The notes beneath the pieces were generated by a model. It made no database searches. It saw only the letters and a program-made list of their open reading frames with translations, and was not told where the DNA came from. From assembly GCA_963724495.1 (NCBI GenBank), contig CAVRUZ010000002.1, forward strand, positions 434,001 to 498,000: a stretch of 64,000 bases of DNA, given 5' to 3'. This document shows, piece after piece, positions 27,149-36,611 of the stretch (its first letter is position 1; each line of letters begins with the position of its first letter). Source of the stretch: CAVRUZ01 sp963724495 (GTDB taxonomy: Bacteria; Actinomycetota; Actinomycetes; Propionibacteriales; DAIQRJ01). The position numbers and the translations under genes were made by a program.

Positions 27149-27513
27149 ATGGCAAAGACGCGCTACGTCGGTCGCGCGAACATCGCCAAGCGGCTGCAGA
27201 CATTGACGGGCTCGCCGGGCCGGATCCGCTACACGCCGGGTGCGCGATCCTCGAGCTCGAAGACCGGACGCTGATCGTGACACCGCCGTTCGGGCTCGAG
27301 CACGAGGGGGACTACGAGCAGCTCGAAATCGCGCCGCTGCTCGCGGCGCTGGAGGCAGATCGGGTGGTTGCGACAGTCCTCGTGCGTCTCGGCGGGTACG
27401 CGGTCGGCGTGTTCGACGGCGAGCGGCTCGTCGTCGAGCTGGTGCAGTCGCTGCCGGACTCGATCACCGTGGTGCTGGCCGACAAGTTCTTCGACCTCTA
27501 CGCGCAGAGCTGA
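27149..27513 (+). pseudogene. hypothetical protein, frameshifted
   Basis: The start reads MAKTRYVGRANIAKRLQTL with GSPGRIRYTPG. A different frame then continues AILELEDRTLIVTPPFGLEH and VLVRLGGYAVGVFDGERLV to a stop at 27513. One base seems to be missing at about 27238-27244. The segment LVRxGGYAVGVFDGxxLV is reminiscent of actinobacterial VLRF1-type release factors, but the rest of that family is not seen, so I do not assign it. It forms a divergent pair with the FAD oxidoreductase and shares its style of promoter. Confidence 0.45.
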
Positions 27514-27690
27514 TCCGGCAGTGCGGGCTGGCGTGTTGACCCACGGTCGCACGCCAGCCGCCCAGCGCAGCCGGTGCGAGACTCCGTTCTCGCGTGCTGG
27601 TCGAGCGTCACCGAATCGTGACACGCAGGTGGGAACGCGAGGGCGGGCCGGTTCATCGAAGGGTCATCGAGGAAATCGAGGTGACGGCCG

Positions 27691-28951
27691 ATGCTGTCCA
27701 GACGAATGGCCCTTGGCCTGCTGCTCACCGGGATCCTGGCGAGCGGTGGTTGTTCGGTGTTCCCGCCCGCCGAGGCGAAGTCGTCGAAGCCGAGACGGAA
27801 CGCGCCGGCGCTGTCGGCACACGACGACCCGATCGCGGCCCTGGCCCAGACCCTGAACCCGCTGGTCTTCACCGAGGCCGAAACTGCCAACGTCGCGTAC
27901 TCGCCCATGTCGATCGCGCTTGCCCTCGGGATGCTCCGCGCCGGGGCGACAGGGCGAGTCCGCCCGCCAGCTCGATGCTGTGTTCGGGTCGGGTAGTCGG
28001 CTCCAGGACCGGATGAACGCCGCCGAGCGCGGCCTGACCGCACTGGCCGGAGAACGCAAGAACTCCTCCGGAGAGAAGACGGACCTGACCGTCGACTCAG
28101 CGTGTGCGGTGTGGGCGCAGGAGGGCGTGGCCTGGTCGCAGGCCTACCTCGACCTGCTTGCGGTCACCTACGGGGCGGGGGTACGGCTGTCCGACTTCGC
28201 GGAAGACCCGGACAGCGCCAGGAAGTCGATCAACAGCTTCGTGGCCGACCGCACACGCGACAAGATCCCCGATCTCATGCCGCCGGACTCCGTCACGACC
28301 ATGACCCGGATGGTGTTGGTGAATGCCCTCTACCTGAAGGTGCCGTGGTGGGAGGCCTTCCCGGATGCGACCCAGAAGCCCTTCCGAGCTCCGACTGGGG
28401 AGGTCTCCGCCGCGTCGGTCTCGAGCACTCTGCACACGTCCTATCAGCAGGCTGACAACCATCAGACGGTGTCGATTCCCTACGCGGGCAACGAACTCGC
28501 GATGACGGTCGTCCTCCCTGACGAAGGTGCCGTGGATGCCGTCGGCAACCAGCTGGGATCGATCGGCATGGCTGGGGCGAGCACCGATCGACGTGAGGTC
28601 CGCCTCACCATGCCGCTCTTCGACCTGGACAGCAAGGTGGACCTCGCGGCGGTGATGCGCCAGGCGGGGGTGACCGCAGTCTTCGACGCGAGAGGTGAAT
28701 TCCGCCCGATGTCGGCCGACCCGGCCGTCGATCTGTTCGTGAGTGCGATGCTCCACCGCGCGACCGTGACGATCGACGAGGAGGGCACGGAAGCCGCCGC
28801 CGCAACCGCAATCGCCATGGACACCACGGCGGCACCGTCGGACGAGCCGGTGGAGGTCGTGGTCGACCGACCGTTCTTCTTCGTGATCCACGACACGCGC
28901 GTGGGAATGCCGCTGTTCGTCGGACGGGTGATGGATCCGACGAAGCCGTGA
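27691..28951 (+). pseudogene. serpin family proteinase inhibitor, lipoprotein-like, frameshifted
   Basis: A signal sequence with a possible lipobox (GILASGGC) is followed by the serpin start NVAYSPMSIALALGMLRAGA. The frame breaks at a GGG run (27952-27954); dropping one G joins it to ESARQLDAVFGS and the rest of the fold, about 420 residues in all. Serpin signatures include MVLVNALYLKVPWW (strand 3A region), the hinge EEGTEAAAATA and RPFFFVIHDTRVGMPLFVGR at the end. The alanine-rich hinge is that of inhibitory serpins. The reactive loop around AMDTTAAPS suggests small-residue (elastase-like) targets, which is inference. GAGGTGA precedes the ATG. Confidence 0.8.
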
Positions 28952-28989
28952 CCGGCCGTCGGGCCGAGGAGGGTCAGGCTGCGCGCCGA

Positions 28990-28995
28990 TAGACT
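28990..28995 (+). promoter_or_regulatory. TAGACT -10 element of the DUF3159 operon
   Basis: TAGACT, 8 bases before the GTG at 29004. Confidence 0.45.
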
Positions 28996-29003
28996 GCGCC
29001 GCT

Positions 29004-29672
29004 GTGACGTCGCCACCCTCCGTAGACCGTGACACGGGTCAGGAGACGCTGGGCGAGATCCTTGGCGGTCCCCGCAGTGCTCTCGATGCGACGCTTCCTG
29101 CTGTCGCGTTCGTCGGCGCCTGGCTCGTCGCCGGGCATTCGGTGCGCTGGGCCGTCGGATCGGCGTTTGTGGTGGGGATCTGCCTCACCGGCTGGCGTGT
29201 TCTGCGCGGCGGACGGCCGTTGGCGGCACTGCTCGGCCTGCTCGGAACCCTGCTGGCCGGCCTGATCGTGCTGCGCACCGGGAGAGCCGCGGACTTCTTC
29301 CTCGTGCAGCTGGTGTCCAACACCGCTAGCGCCCTGCTCTGGACGATCAGCATCCTCGCCCGGTGGCCGCTCCTCGGTGTGATCGTCGGTCTGGTGCTGG
29401 GACAGAGAACGCGATGGCGCGCAGACCCCGAGCTCGTGCGGGCCTACGCACGGGGGAGCTGGATCTGGGTCGGCCAGTACGCGCTTCGCATGGCGGTGCT
29501 CTGGCCCTTGTGGTTCCTCGACCAGGTCGTGGCGCTCGGTCTTGCCCGCGTGCTTCTTTCCTGGCCACTCGTCGTGGTCTGCCTCGGCGTCAGTTGGTGG
29601 GTGGTGCGGCGGTCGCTCGGTGAACACCCGGGGCTCCGTCACCCACGCGTGGCCGAGGGACGCCACGGATGA
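29004..29672 (+). CDS. DUF3159 membrane protein
   Basis: This 222-residue protein has five or six membrane segments (for example LDATLPAVAFVGAWLVAG, VGSAFVVGICLTGW, LLGLLGTLLAGLIVL, LLGVIVGLVLGQ) and the DUF3159 family pattern RADPELVRAYARGSWIWVGQ followed by RMAVLWPLWFL. The family is actinobacterial and has no known function. It is the first gene of a run: its stop overlaps the ATG of the DprE2-like reductase, which overlaps the SGNH gene, followed 2 bases later by trmL. Confidence 0.85.
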   Translation: MTSPPSVDRDTGQETLGEILGGPRSALDATLPAVAFVGAWLVAGHSVRWAVGSAFVVGICLTGWRVLRGGRPLAALLGLLGTLLAGLIVLRTGRAADFFLVQLVSNTASALLWTISILARWPLLGVIVGLVLGQRTRWRADPELVRAYARGSWIWVGQYALRMAVLWPLWFLDQVVALGLARVLLSWPLVVVCLGVSWWVVRRSLGEHPGLRHPRVAEGRHG

Positions 29673-30430
29673 CGATCGACTCAGCCCGTTCGGGATTGAT
29701 CCTCCTGCTCGGAGGACGGTCGGAGATCGGGGTCGAGGTCGCACGCCGGCTGGTGGCCGACCGAAGTCGTGCGGTCGTGCTCGCTGCCCGGCGCGCGCAT
29801 GACCTTGATGAGCAGGAGCAGACGATTCGCGCTGCCGGCGCCAGCGAGGTTCATCGGGTGGAGTTTGACGCCGACGACCTCGGGTCGCACGAGTCGTTCC
29901 TGAGCGGCGTCATTGCTGACCACGGACCGATCGGCACCGCCGTGGTCGCCTTCGGAGTGCTGGGTCACCAGGCACAGGCCGAACGGGACGCCGACCACGC
30001 GGTAGCGATCGTCCATACCGATCTCGTCGCACAAATCAGCGTGCTGACACGTCTGGCCATTGTTCTTCGCTCACAAGGAAATGGCCAGATCGTGGTCTTC
30101 TCGTCGATCGCAGGAGTGCGGGTGCGCAGGGCCAACTACGTCTACGGGGCAGCGAAGGCCGGCCTCGACGGGTTCGCCTCCGGCCTGGCGGACGCGCTGC
30201 ACGGTACTGGCGTGCGGCTCCTCGTGGTACGGCCCGGTTTCGTGGTCGGGCGGATGACCGAGGGGATGACGCCTGCTCCGATGTCGAGCACTCCTGCCCA
30301 GGTTGCGGATGCGGTCGTCTCCGCTCTCCGGACCGGACGGACCGAGGTGTGGGTTCCCGGTGGCCTGCGCGTTCTGTCCGCGATGATGCGCGTGACCCCG
30401 CGATGGCTGTGGCGCCGGATGCGCCGATGA
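29669..30430 (+). CDS. short-chain dehydrogenase, DprE2-like
   Basis: This Rossmann-fold reductase has 253 residues. The nucleotide motif reads LLGGRSEIGVEVARRL, as in DprE2 (decaprenylphospho-erythro-pentofuranosid-2-ulose 2-reductase), which uses LGGxSEI rather than the usual TGxxxGIG. The catalytic Ser is in IVVFSSIAGVRVRRAN and the YxxxK pair in YVYGAAKAGLDGFASGL. In mycobacteria DprE2 makes decaprenylphosphoryl arabinose for the cell wall; whether this organism makes arabinan is unknown, and no dprE1 is adjacent. ATGA overlaps occur at both ends. Confidence 0.8.
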   Translation: MTIDSARSGLILLLGGRSEIGVEVARRLVADRSRAVVLAARRAHDLDEQEQTIRAAGASEVHRVEFDADDLGSHESFLSGVIADHGPIGTAVVAFGVLGHQAQAERDADHAVAIVHTDLVAQISVLTRLAIVLRSQGNGQIVVFSSIAGVRVRRANYVYGAAKAGLDGFASGLADALHGTGVRLLVVRPGFVVGRMTEGMTPAPMSSTPAQVADAVVSALRTGRTEVWVPGGLRVLSAMMRVTPRWLWRRMRR

Positions 30431-31224
30431 ACACGCGGGTCTGGCGAAGCTATGTCGCGGTCGGAGACTCGTTCACCGAAGGTATGTGTGACGACGACGG
30501 AGCCACTCCCGGTGAGTTCCGCGGGTGGGCCGACCGGTTGGCCGAGGCGCTGGCGCACCGCACCGCTCGCATCGGCCAGGAGTTCCGCTATGCCAACCTC
30601 GCCGTGCGCGGGCGACTGCTCGACGACATCGCCGGTCCGCAGCTCGACACCGCCCTTGCCCTTCAGCCCGAGCTCGTGAGCATCGTCGGTGGCGGAAACG
30701 ACATCCTGCGTCCGCGTTCCGACGTCGACGCGTTGCTGGCGCAACTCGAAGCTGCCGTGGTGCGCGCGCGCTCGACCGGTGCCGACGTGCTGATGTCGAC
30801 CGCCGCCGACCCGGTGCGGTCTCCACTCATCCGCCTCACGCGTGGGCGGGCGGCCATCTTCACCGCGGGAATCTGGTCGATTGCCCGCAAGCACGAGTGC
30901 TACCTCATCAACCTGTGGTCGCTGCCCGCGTTGCAGAGCTGGCATGCCTGGGCAGACGATCGGATCCACCTGACCACCGCCGGGCATCGTGCGGTGACTG
31001 CCGCCGCACTCAGCGCGCTGGCCCTGGACGTGTCCGACGCCGACGAGGCCGTGGTGGCCAAGGACGCGCCGATGCGGTTCGTCGAGCGACTGCAGTGGAA
31101 CGCGCGTTGGGGCAGGGAGTACGTGCGTCCGTGGGTGCGTCGGCGACTTGCCCGTCGTTCCTCGGGCGATGGCAGGCAGGCCAAACGCCCAGAGCTCGAC
31201 GCCTGGCCGCCCGGCCGAGATTGA
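30427..31224 (+). CDS. cytoplasmic SGNH/GDSL hydrolase
   Basis: This 265-residue protein has no signal peptide. SGNH blocks are VAVGDSFTEGM (Ser), RYANLAVRGRLLDDI (Gly/Asn block), SIVGGGNDILRPR and the catalytic DRIHLTTAGH. It resembles actinobacterial lysophospholipase L1-like proteins. The C-terminal 60 residues are basic and may contact membrane or nucleic acid. The ATG at 30427 overlaps the upstream stop (ATGA), which fixes the start. The substrate is not known. Confidence 0.85.
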   Translation: MNTRVWRSYVAVGDSFTEGMCDDDGATPGEFRGWADRLAEALAHRTARIGQEFRYANLAVRGRLLDDIAGPQLDTALALQPELVSIVGGGNDILRPRSDVDALLAQLEAAVVRARSTGADVLMSTAADPVRSPLIRLTRGRAAIFTAGIWSIARKHECYLINLWSLPALQSWHAWADDRIHLTTAGHRAVTAAALSALALDVSDADEAVVAKDAPMRFVERLQWNARWGREYVRPWVRRRLARRSSGDGRQAKRPELDAWPPGRD

Positions 31225-31226
31225 CG

Positions 31227-31733
31227 ATGGCGTTCACGGAGCCTCGAGCCGAAGGGAACCCCTTGCTCCGGTTGATGTTCTACCGACCCGAGATCCCGTC
31301 GAACACCGGCAACGCGCTGAGGCTGGCTGCCGCGCTCGGTGCCGAACTCCATCTGGTGCGGCCGTTGGGCTTCCGGACGGACGACGCAGCGTTGAAGCGA
31401 GCCGGCCTCGACTACGCCGAGCTGTCTCGGCTCGTCGTGCACGTGGACCTGGCGGCTGCCTGGGCCGCGATCGGTGATGCCGGGGTGTTCGCGTTCACCA
31501 GCCGGGGGAGCGTGCTGCACACCGAGGTGTCGTACCGGAGTGGCGACGTGCTGCTGTTCGGGCCGGAGCCGACCGGCTTGCCGGCCGAGGTGCTCGCCGA
31601 CGCTCGCGTTTCGGAGCAGGTGCGCATACCCATGGTCGCCGGCGTCCGATCGCTCAACCTCGCCAATGCGGCGGCTATTGCGGGGTACGAGGCCTGGCGC
31701 CAGTTGGAGTTCCGGGGGTCGGAGTCGGGGTAG
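31227..31733 (+). CDS. trmL: tRNA (cytidine(34)-2'-O)-methyltransferase
   Basis: This 168-residue SPOUT (SpoU-type) methylase modifies the wobble base of tRNA-Leu. Family blocks are FYRPEIPSNTGNALRLAAAL near residue 18, LHLVRPLGFRTDDAALKRAG, LLFGPEPTGLPAEVL, and the knot region QVRIPMVAGVRSLNLANAAA. The length matches TrmL and the protein lacks the extra RNA-binding domain of other SpoU proteins. The gene begins 2 bases after the SGNH stop, so it is probably translated by coupling. Confidence 0.93.
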   Translation: MAFTEPRAEGNPLLRLMFYRPEIPSNTGNALRLAAALGAELHLVRPLGFRTDDAALKRAGLDYAELSRLVVHVDLAAAWAAIGDAGVFAFTSRGSVLHTEVSYRSGDVLLFGPEPTGLPAEVLADARVSEQVRIPMVAGVRSLNLANAAAIAGYEAWRQLEFRGSESG

Positions 31734-31813
31734 GACTCACGGGCACGGGCATGTGGGGAGCCCGCTGGTGTGTCCAGGTCAATCGGCGGACCGGCAGGTC
31801 GAACAGGCGGGGA

Positions 31814-32392
31814 TCAGCGACGGACGCGGTAGTGGATGTGCGTCGCCTCAGGGGTGTCGATCACCCGGACAACCTCAAGCTCGACGCGCGACGGCAGCAC
31901 GTCGAACAGTCGTCGGCCGCGCCCGAACAGGACCGGGATCTGATGGATCTCGAGCTCGTCGAGCACACCCGCCTCGAGCGCCCGCTGCGCCGTGTAGGCG
32001 CCATGGACCATCACGTTGCGGTCGCCGGCAGCCGCCTTCGCCTGTGCCATGGCAGCTTCGATCCCGTCGGTCACATAGGTCACCAGCGGGTACTGCGCGG
32101 CCGATGGGCCAGGCGGCCGGTGACTGGGCACGAAGATCGGGACGCCGTGGTGGTCACCCTTCCAGTGATCGACCTGCTCGACGGTCCGCCGCCCGGCCAG
32201 CACGGCGCCGGTCGCCTGCATCTCGTCCCACAACTGCCTGCCCGGGCCGGTCGGCGGCCAGGTCCCGTCTGCATTGACCGTCCACGCGTGGAGCCGGTCC
32301 ATGCCGTCGCCGCCGGGGTTGTCCGGCTGGTCGTTGGGTCCCGCGATGTAGCCATCGAGAGACATCGACATGTACAGCACCGATGAGGACAT
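31814..32392 (-). CDS. dihydrofolate reductase-like (RibD C-terminal domain) protein
   Basis: This 192-residue protein begins VLYMSMSLDGYIAGPNDQPD, the start of the RibD-C/DHFR-like fold. It continues with GAVLAGRRTVEQVDHWKGD and NVMVHGAYTAQRALEAGVLD, the NADPH-binding block (usually VxGGA; here VHGAY). The end reads DELEIHQIPVLFGRGRRLF. Such small reductases are common in actinobacteria and mostly uncharacterised. The ATG at 32392 has CGGAGG 4-5 bases upstream, which rules against the longer frame to 32428. Confidence 0.85.
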   Translation of the reverse strand: MSSSVLYMSMSLDGYIAGPNDQPDNPGGDGMDRLHAWTVNADGTWPPTGPGRQLWDEMQATGAVLAGRRTVEQVDHWKGDHHGVPIFVPSHRPPGPSAAQYPLVTYVTDGIEAAMAQAKAAAGDRNVMVHGAYTAQRALEAGVLDELEIHQIPVLFGRGRRLFDVLPSRVELEVVRVIDTPEATHIHYRVRR

Positions 32393-32493
32393 TCGACCTC
32401 CGGGATCGCCGCGGACAGGCTGGCTCATGGTGGAGACCCGTCCCGCCGGGAATCCTCATCGGCCAGCTGATCAGCACAGTCGATGGTGACGCC

Positions 32494-34411
32494 TTACGGT
32501 GCGGTGACCACGAGGTCGTCGAAGGCGATCAGGATCGGGGCATTGGTCGTTGCGGTCGAGAGATACCCGGCGAATCCCACTGCTCCTGCGGTCTGAAGCC
32601 CCGCTGTGGAGTCGGTGGTGGACACAGTCCAGGTGCTCGGCTCGGTCGCGGATGCGAGCCACGCCCTGGCCCGCAAGGTGGTGGGGCTGCTGCCGGTGAC
32701 CTGCACGCGCACCTTGAGCTTGGTGCCAGGCTGCAGCACGATCGTGCCGACGCGAGTCTCAGCCGCGAGGATCGTCTCGGTCCCGGTACTGCTCGTGCGG
32801 ATCGGCGTGAGCGTCACCGCCCCTGCGGCGGTGACCTTGACCTTGACGCGGTACTGGCCGGCGGCGGTGGTCTTGCGACCGACGGTGCTGAGGTGCACTC
32901 CACTGCCCGCGATCGGGAGCTTGTTGACGGCCATCGTGAACAGCATGTCGGTGCTGGCGGTGCTGACCTGGTTCAGCGAAGCGGTGGGTCCGGTTCCAGC
33001 ATTCAGCTGCATGACCCCCTCCCCGCCGGCAACGGAGAAGTACGTGGCTCCGCCTAGCGTCCACGGACCACCCTGCGTCGCAGTACCCCAACTGCCGGTC
33101 GACGTGCGCTGGAAGTCATCGGCGGCGACCGTTGGTGGCCCCGTCGGACCCGTGACGGTGATCGACCGCGTCTGACTGTCGGTCAGCCCGCCGCTGTCGG
33201 TGACCGTCAGCGTGACCGGGTAGGTCCCGGCCGCCGGGAAGGTGTGAGTCGCGGTGGATCCGGTGGCCGTGGCGCTGCCGAAGTCCCACGCGTAGGAGGC
33301 GATGGGAGCCTTCGGAGTCACTCGAGCCGGTCCCGTTGAAGCTACAGGCCAGATTGGTGCAGCTGTTCGTGAACGAGGCCGTGGGAGGTGTGTTCGGCGG
33401 AGTGACCCCTGCTGTGATCGTGAACGCGTCGGAGAAGGTGGTGGAGCCGCTGGCGCGGTGGAAGCTGCCCGAGAGGGTGGTGTCCGTGGCGGTTACCTCG
33501 AGCACACCCCAGGTGGGCGTCTTGTTGAGGCCCTGGGAAGCGGCGAAGTAGCCCGCCTCCGGGTCGCTGGCGTTAACGTCGCGCAGGACCTGGCCGCCAG
33601 TGCCCACGGTGGCCCAGATCGTGCCCGCACCTTGGCTGTAGGCGTTGTCCGCGTCGGCGATGCAGTCGTTGTCGAACGAAGGAGGTGTCAGCTGCGGGCA
33701 GCTGGCCGAGAGGCCCAGTTGATGTGTGCGCTGGTAGAGGTGCTCGTGACCGTTGAGCACCAGGTCGACCTTCTTGGTCTCCATCAGGTTGGCGATGTCA
33801 GCACCGATCTCGCAGCCGTACATCCCGATGCTCATGCATGGCTTGTGCATGGTGACGACGACCCAGGGGACCCCCTTCGCCCGCGCACCGTCGATGGCGG
33901 CCGACGTCCACTGGTAGCCCTGCGTGCCGGACGCGTAGCTCACCTCGCCGGCACCGAAGTCGAGGTCCGGCGAGATGTTGATGAACCGCACGAGTGGCGT
34001 CACCTGCGGATAGTCCATGTAGTACTGACGACCGTACGTGCCGATGACGCCCGGGATCTGATTCGGCAGGCATGCCGAGAAGTCGTTGATGTTGCCGTTC
34101 TGACCATTGGACTCGTGGTTGCCGGCCAGCAATTCGAACGGGAACCCGGCGCCGACGCGGGATGTGACGAAGTCACACCACGTCTGTTCCTCGCCAGTGA
34201 CACCGTAGGAGAGGTCGCCGACGCTGAGGTGCAGGTCGTGGTCAATTGAGCCGATGGTGTTCATGACCGCAGAGGTGTTGGTCCCCATGGCGTAGTCACC
34301 GGCCGCGGTGAAGTGCACCGACTCGTCACCCGGTGCCGCCGTCGCACCCCAACCACCGGCGACGAGGACCAGCACGACAACCAAACCGAGGACACGACGC
34401 CAGCGCTTCAT
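32494..34411 (-). pseudogene. secreted metallophosphoesterase with PKD domain, frameshifted
   Basis: A signal peptide (core VLGLVVVLVLVAGGWGATAA) precedes a calcineurin-like phosphoesterase domain. Metal-site blocks are FTAAGDYAMG, LHLSVGDLSYG, LLAGNHESNG, VVVTMHKPCMSIG and VLNGHEHLYQR. A PKD domain starts PPTASFTNSCTNLACSFNG. There the frame breaks at the GGG of 33304-33306 (plus strand); removing one base continues IASYAWDFGSATATGSTATH, and a C-terminal domain of about 170 residues follows, ending FDDLVVTAP. The full protein is about 638 residues. It probably acts outside the cell on a phosphate ester. TACATT lies 6 bases before the ATG. Confidence 0.8.
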
Positions 34412-34417
34412 AGCCGG

Positions 34418-34423
34418 AATGTA
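34418..34423 (-). promoter_or_regulatory. TACATT -10 element of the metallophosphoesterase
   Basis: TACATT on the minus strand, 6 bases before the ATG start. Confidence 0.5.
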
Positions 34424-34575
34424 GTCTCAGCCTGGCGTGACCCGATAGGTCAGCGCATAACAATTCGTCTCAAATACCGTTCGAAAAGATGGAATCGCGA
34501 TCAGCTGCGCCCTTCTGGCGAATCCCGTGACGCGCTGTGAGGATGCGATCACTTTGCGCTTCAAGGCCTCTTGAA

Positions 34576-35520
34576 TTACCGCGACACCGAGCCAAGTCTT
34601 GTATGCACCTCGCGAACGGTCAGAACGGTGTTGATTCCTCGGGTCCTCGGTTGCTGGTCGGATGCCTGCCACGAACCGCCCACCACCTTGAACCGAACGT
34701 GTCCCCAGGTGACGTCGACGCGGGCCGCGTACGTCCCAGTGTGTTCGTAGGGGTGCGTGATCTCCAAGGACGGGTAGGGCTTGCCCGGATGTGACGTCCC
34801 CGCGCTCGCTCCGTCGCCGAATGTCCAGTGGAACTCGACTGGAGTCGTTTCGAAGTCGACCCGCAGCGTGTGGTCGAAGAACCACAGCGAACCGGTCTGC
34901 TTCGTGGCGATCGTGTAGACGTTGGTGTCCAGCCCCAGGATCAGGTCGTCTTTGCCAGGCTGGGTTATTACGCGGAGGCGAGGCAGGGCATGGGCACGGA
35001 GCTCGTTGATGACCATGGCTTCGGTGACGGTCCTGGCGGCTCGCTGGGAGTCGTCTGCAGGGATCGCGGCAGCACAGTTGCTGATCCTGCCTGGGTGAGC
35101 CCCAGGCACCCTGAATCCAGGTGAGCTTGGTAGATCCAAGACGCGCACGCATGGCCGGCATCGGGCAGGCTCCTGATACTGGGCACAATCCTCCTGGCCT
35201 CCTCCGAACGGGCGTTGCGTCGGTGGGCTCGTTCCCTGGACAGGCATTGACCCAATACGTCACTGTCTTCGGAGCGCTGCGCGTCCCGGCGTCGCCCTCG
35301 GGCCGATGCGGCATTGTCTCGTCGGCTCCGGCATCTCATCTTCTGCTGGGTCGTGCAGACGGCACGTCTTGCACGAAGTGGTCAGGCTCGCGGCAGTTGC
35401 CTCGGCTGAGGACGCCGCAGCACAGAATGCAACTAGCAGCGAAAGCGAGAACCAGCATCGAGCATAGAGGTTCTCTGCACTGATAGAGACAACTCGCCAC
35501 CCCCCATCTCCGAGGCTCAA
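34576..35520 (-). pseudogene. PKD-domain secreted hypothetical protein, several frame breaks
   Basis: The C-terminal part has a PKD-like domain, VEFHWTFGDGASAGTSHPGK then YEHTGTYAARVDVTWGH, and ends NTVLTVREVHTRLGS, the pattern of small actinobacterial PKD proteins. A signal-peptide-like start (CWFSLSLLVAFCAAASSAEA) lies near 35470 in the same frame. The middle is spread over other frames: VTYWVNACPGNEPTDATPVR, then CASWIYQAHLDSG. At least three frame changes are needed, more than in the other broken genes, so this may be a real decaying pseudogene. Function is unknown. Confidence 0.5.
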
Positions 35521-35694
35521 GTCGAAGACGACGCGCGACGTGCTCTGCAGGTTCGTTGTATGTCTCGTCGATGACTGATCTCGTGACTTCCACTGATCTC
35601 GCCGATCAGCGTCACCATCGCACGCCGCCGGTGTCAGCGGAGATAGTCAGACGATCGAAGAAGCGTGGCTGTGTAGCGAGGATCTCCGAGGTAG

Positions 35695-36087
35695 CTATTG
35701 CCCTTGCCAATGATTATAGATGAACCGGGACTCCAATTGCCGACACAATGTGCATGCTGCGGCGCTCAGCGCACGCGCCGGCGCTGCGTCTGCTGTGAGG
35801 ATGACGTAGTTGAGCATTCCGACGTAGTACTTGCCGAACGCCACCGAGCCAGCCTTCGTGTGCTCCTTGGCCGCAGCTGGCATCGGCGGGACGGGGATGT
35901 CGGCGGGCTCGGTCTGCCACTCGGTGAAGTCGGGCAGCGCGGCGGCCGTTGGGGTGGGCGTGGGAGTCGGCGAGGTGACGGGTGTGGAGGTCATTGGCGG
36001 CGGCTCGGGGGAGTCACCCTGGCAGGCCGCGGCGGACAGCATGAGGACGGCTGCGAGCATCGTCGCGGCGATGCGGTTGGCCCTCAC
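35695..36087 (-). CDS. DUF6318-like lipoprotein, possibly shortened
   Basis: A lipoprotein signal (MLAAVLMLSAAACQ, lipobox SAAAC) is followed by a Pro/Thr linker (TPVTSPTPTPTPTAAALP) and a domain beginning FTEWQTEPADIPVPPM and reaching VGMLNYVILTADAAPARALS with CTLC. This is the actinobacterial DUF6318 pattern, but the usual domain is longer, so at 130 residues the C-terminus may be missing. The GTG at 36087 has a strong GGAGGAGG site 6 bases upstream, which fixes the start. Confidence 0.65.
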   Translation of the reverse strand: MRANRIAATMLAAVLMLSAAACQGDSPEPPPMTSTPVTSPTPTPTPTAAALPDFTEWQTEPADIPVPPMPAAAKEHTKAGSVAFGKYYVGMLNYVILTADAAPARALSAAACTLCRQLESRFIYNHWQGQ

Positions 36088-36338
36088 GTCTGTCCTCCTC
36101 CCGGGTGGGTCCGGACAGTACTTCCTGATTCGCGGGCTCGCCATCATGGCTGCGGGAGCTGTGGACAAGGTGGTTCGGCGGCGCACAGGTCACCATCTGG
36201 CCACCGGTTACGCCCCGTCACGCTGGCGGCACACGACAGATTCGCCGGGACACTGCACGACCAGCGAGGCCCCTGGGCTTGCGAGCCTGCTCGGGCTGCA
36301 TACCCTCGTCCCATACCGATCCAGAGGAGACGCGACCC

Positions 36339-36530
36339 ATGCCGGCCGACAAGAAGCCCGCCAAGGACGACGACGTGCGCCGCAAGTTCCGCGAGGCACT
36401 GGACCGCAAGAACAAGAAGGCCAACGCGCACATCGACGACAGCGAGGCCATCCACGACGACTCAGCGGTCCGTCCGGACGTCCCGCCGCCGAAGCAGTTC
36501 ATGCGCCGCAAGGCCGGCGGGGGCAGCTAG
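36339..36530 (+). CDS. DUF5302 small protein
   Basis: This 63-residue hydrophilic protein contains DDDVRRKFREALDRKNKKAN and ends in KQFMRRKAGGGS, the DUF5302 pattern of small actinobacterial proteins of unknown function. AGAGGAG lies 8 bases before the ATG at 36339. The family pattern ends at the stop, immediately before the repeat array. Confidence 0.85.
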   Translation: MPADKKPAKDDDVRRKFREALDRKNKKANAHIDDSEAIHDDSAVRPDVPPPKQFMRRKAGGGS

Positions 36531-36611
36531 TCCGGGTCACGACCTTTGCGCCAGGTAGCGCCGCCGCCTGCGTCGCGTTCCATCACCGCCGCGACGTGGC
36601 CTGCCCGCGAC

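Noticed and set aside
27952..27954. Programmed ribosomal frameshift in the serpin
   Set aside because: There is no slippery heptamer or downstream pseudoknot. The same extra-base-in-homopolymer pattern occurs in unrelated genes across the window, so a data error is simpler.
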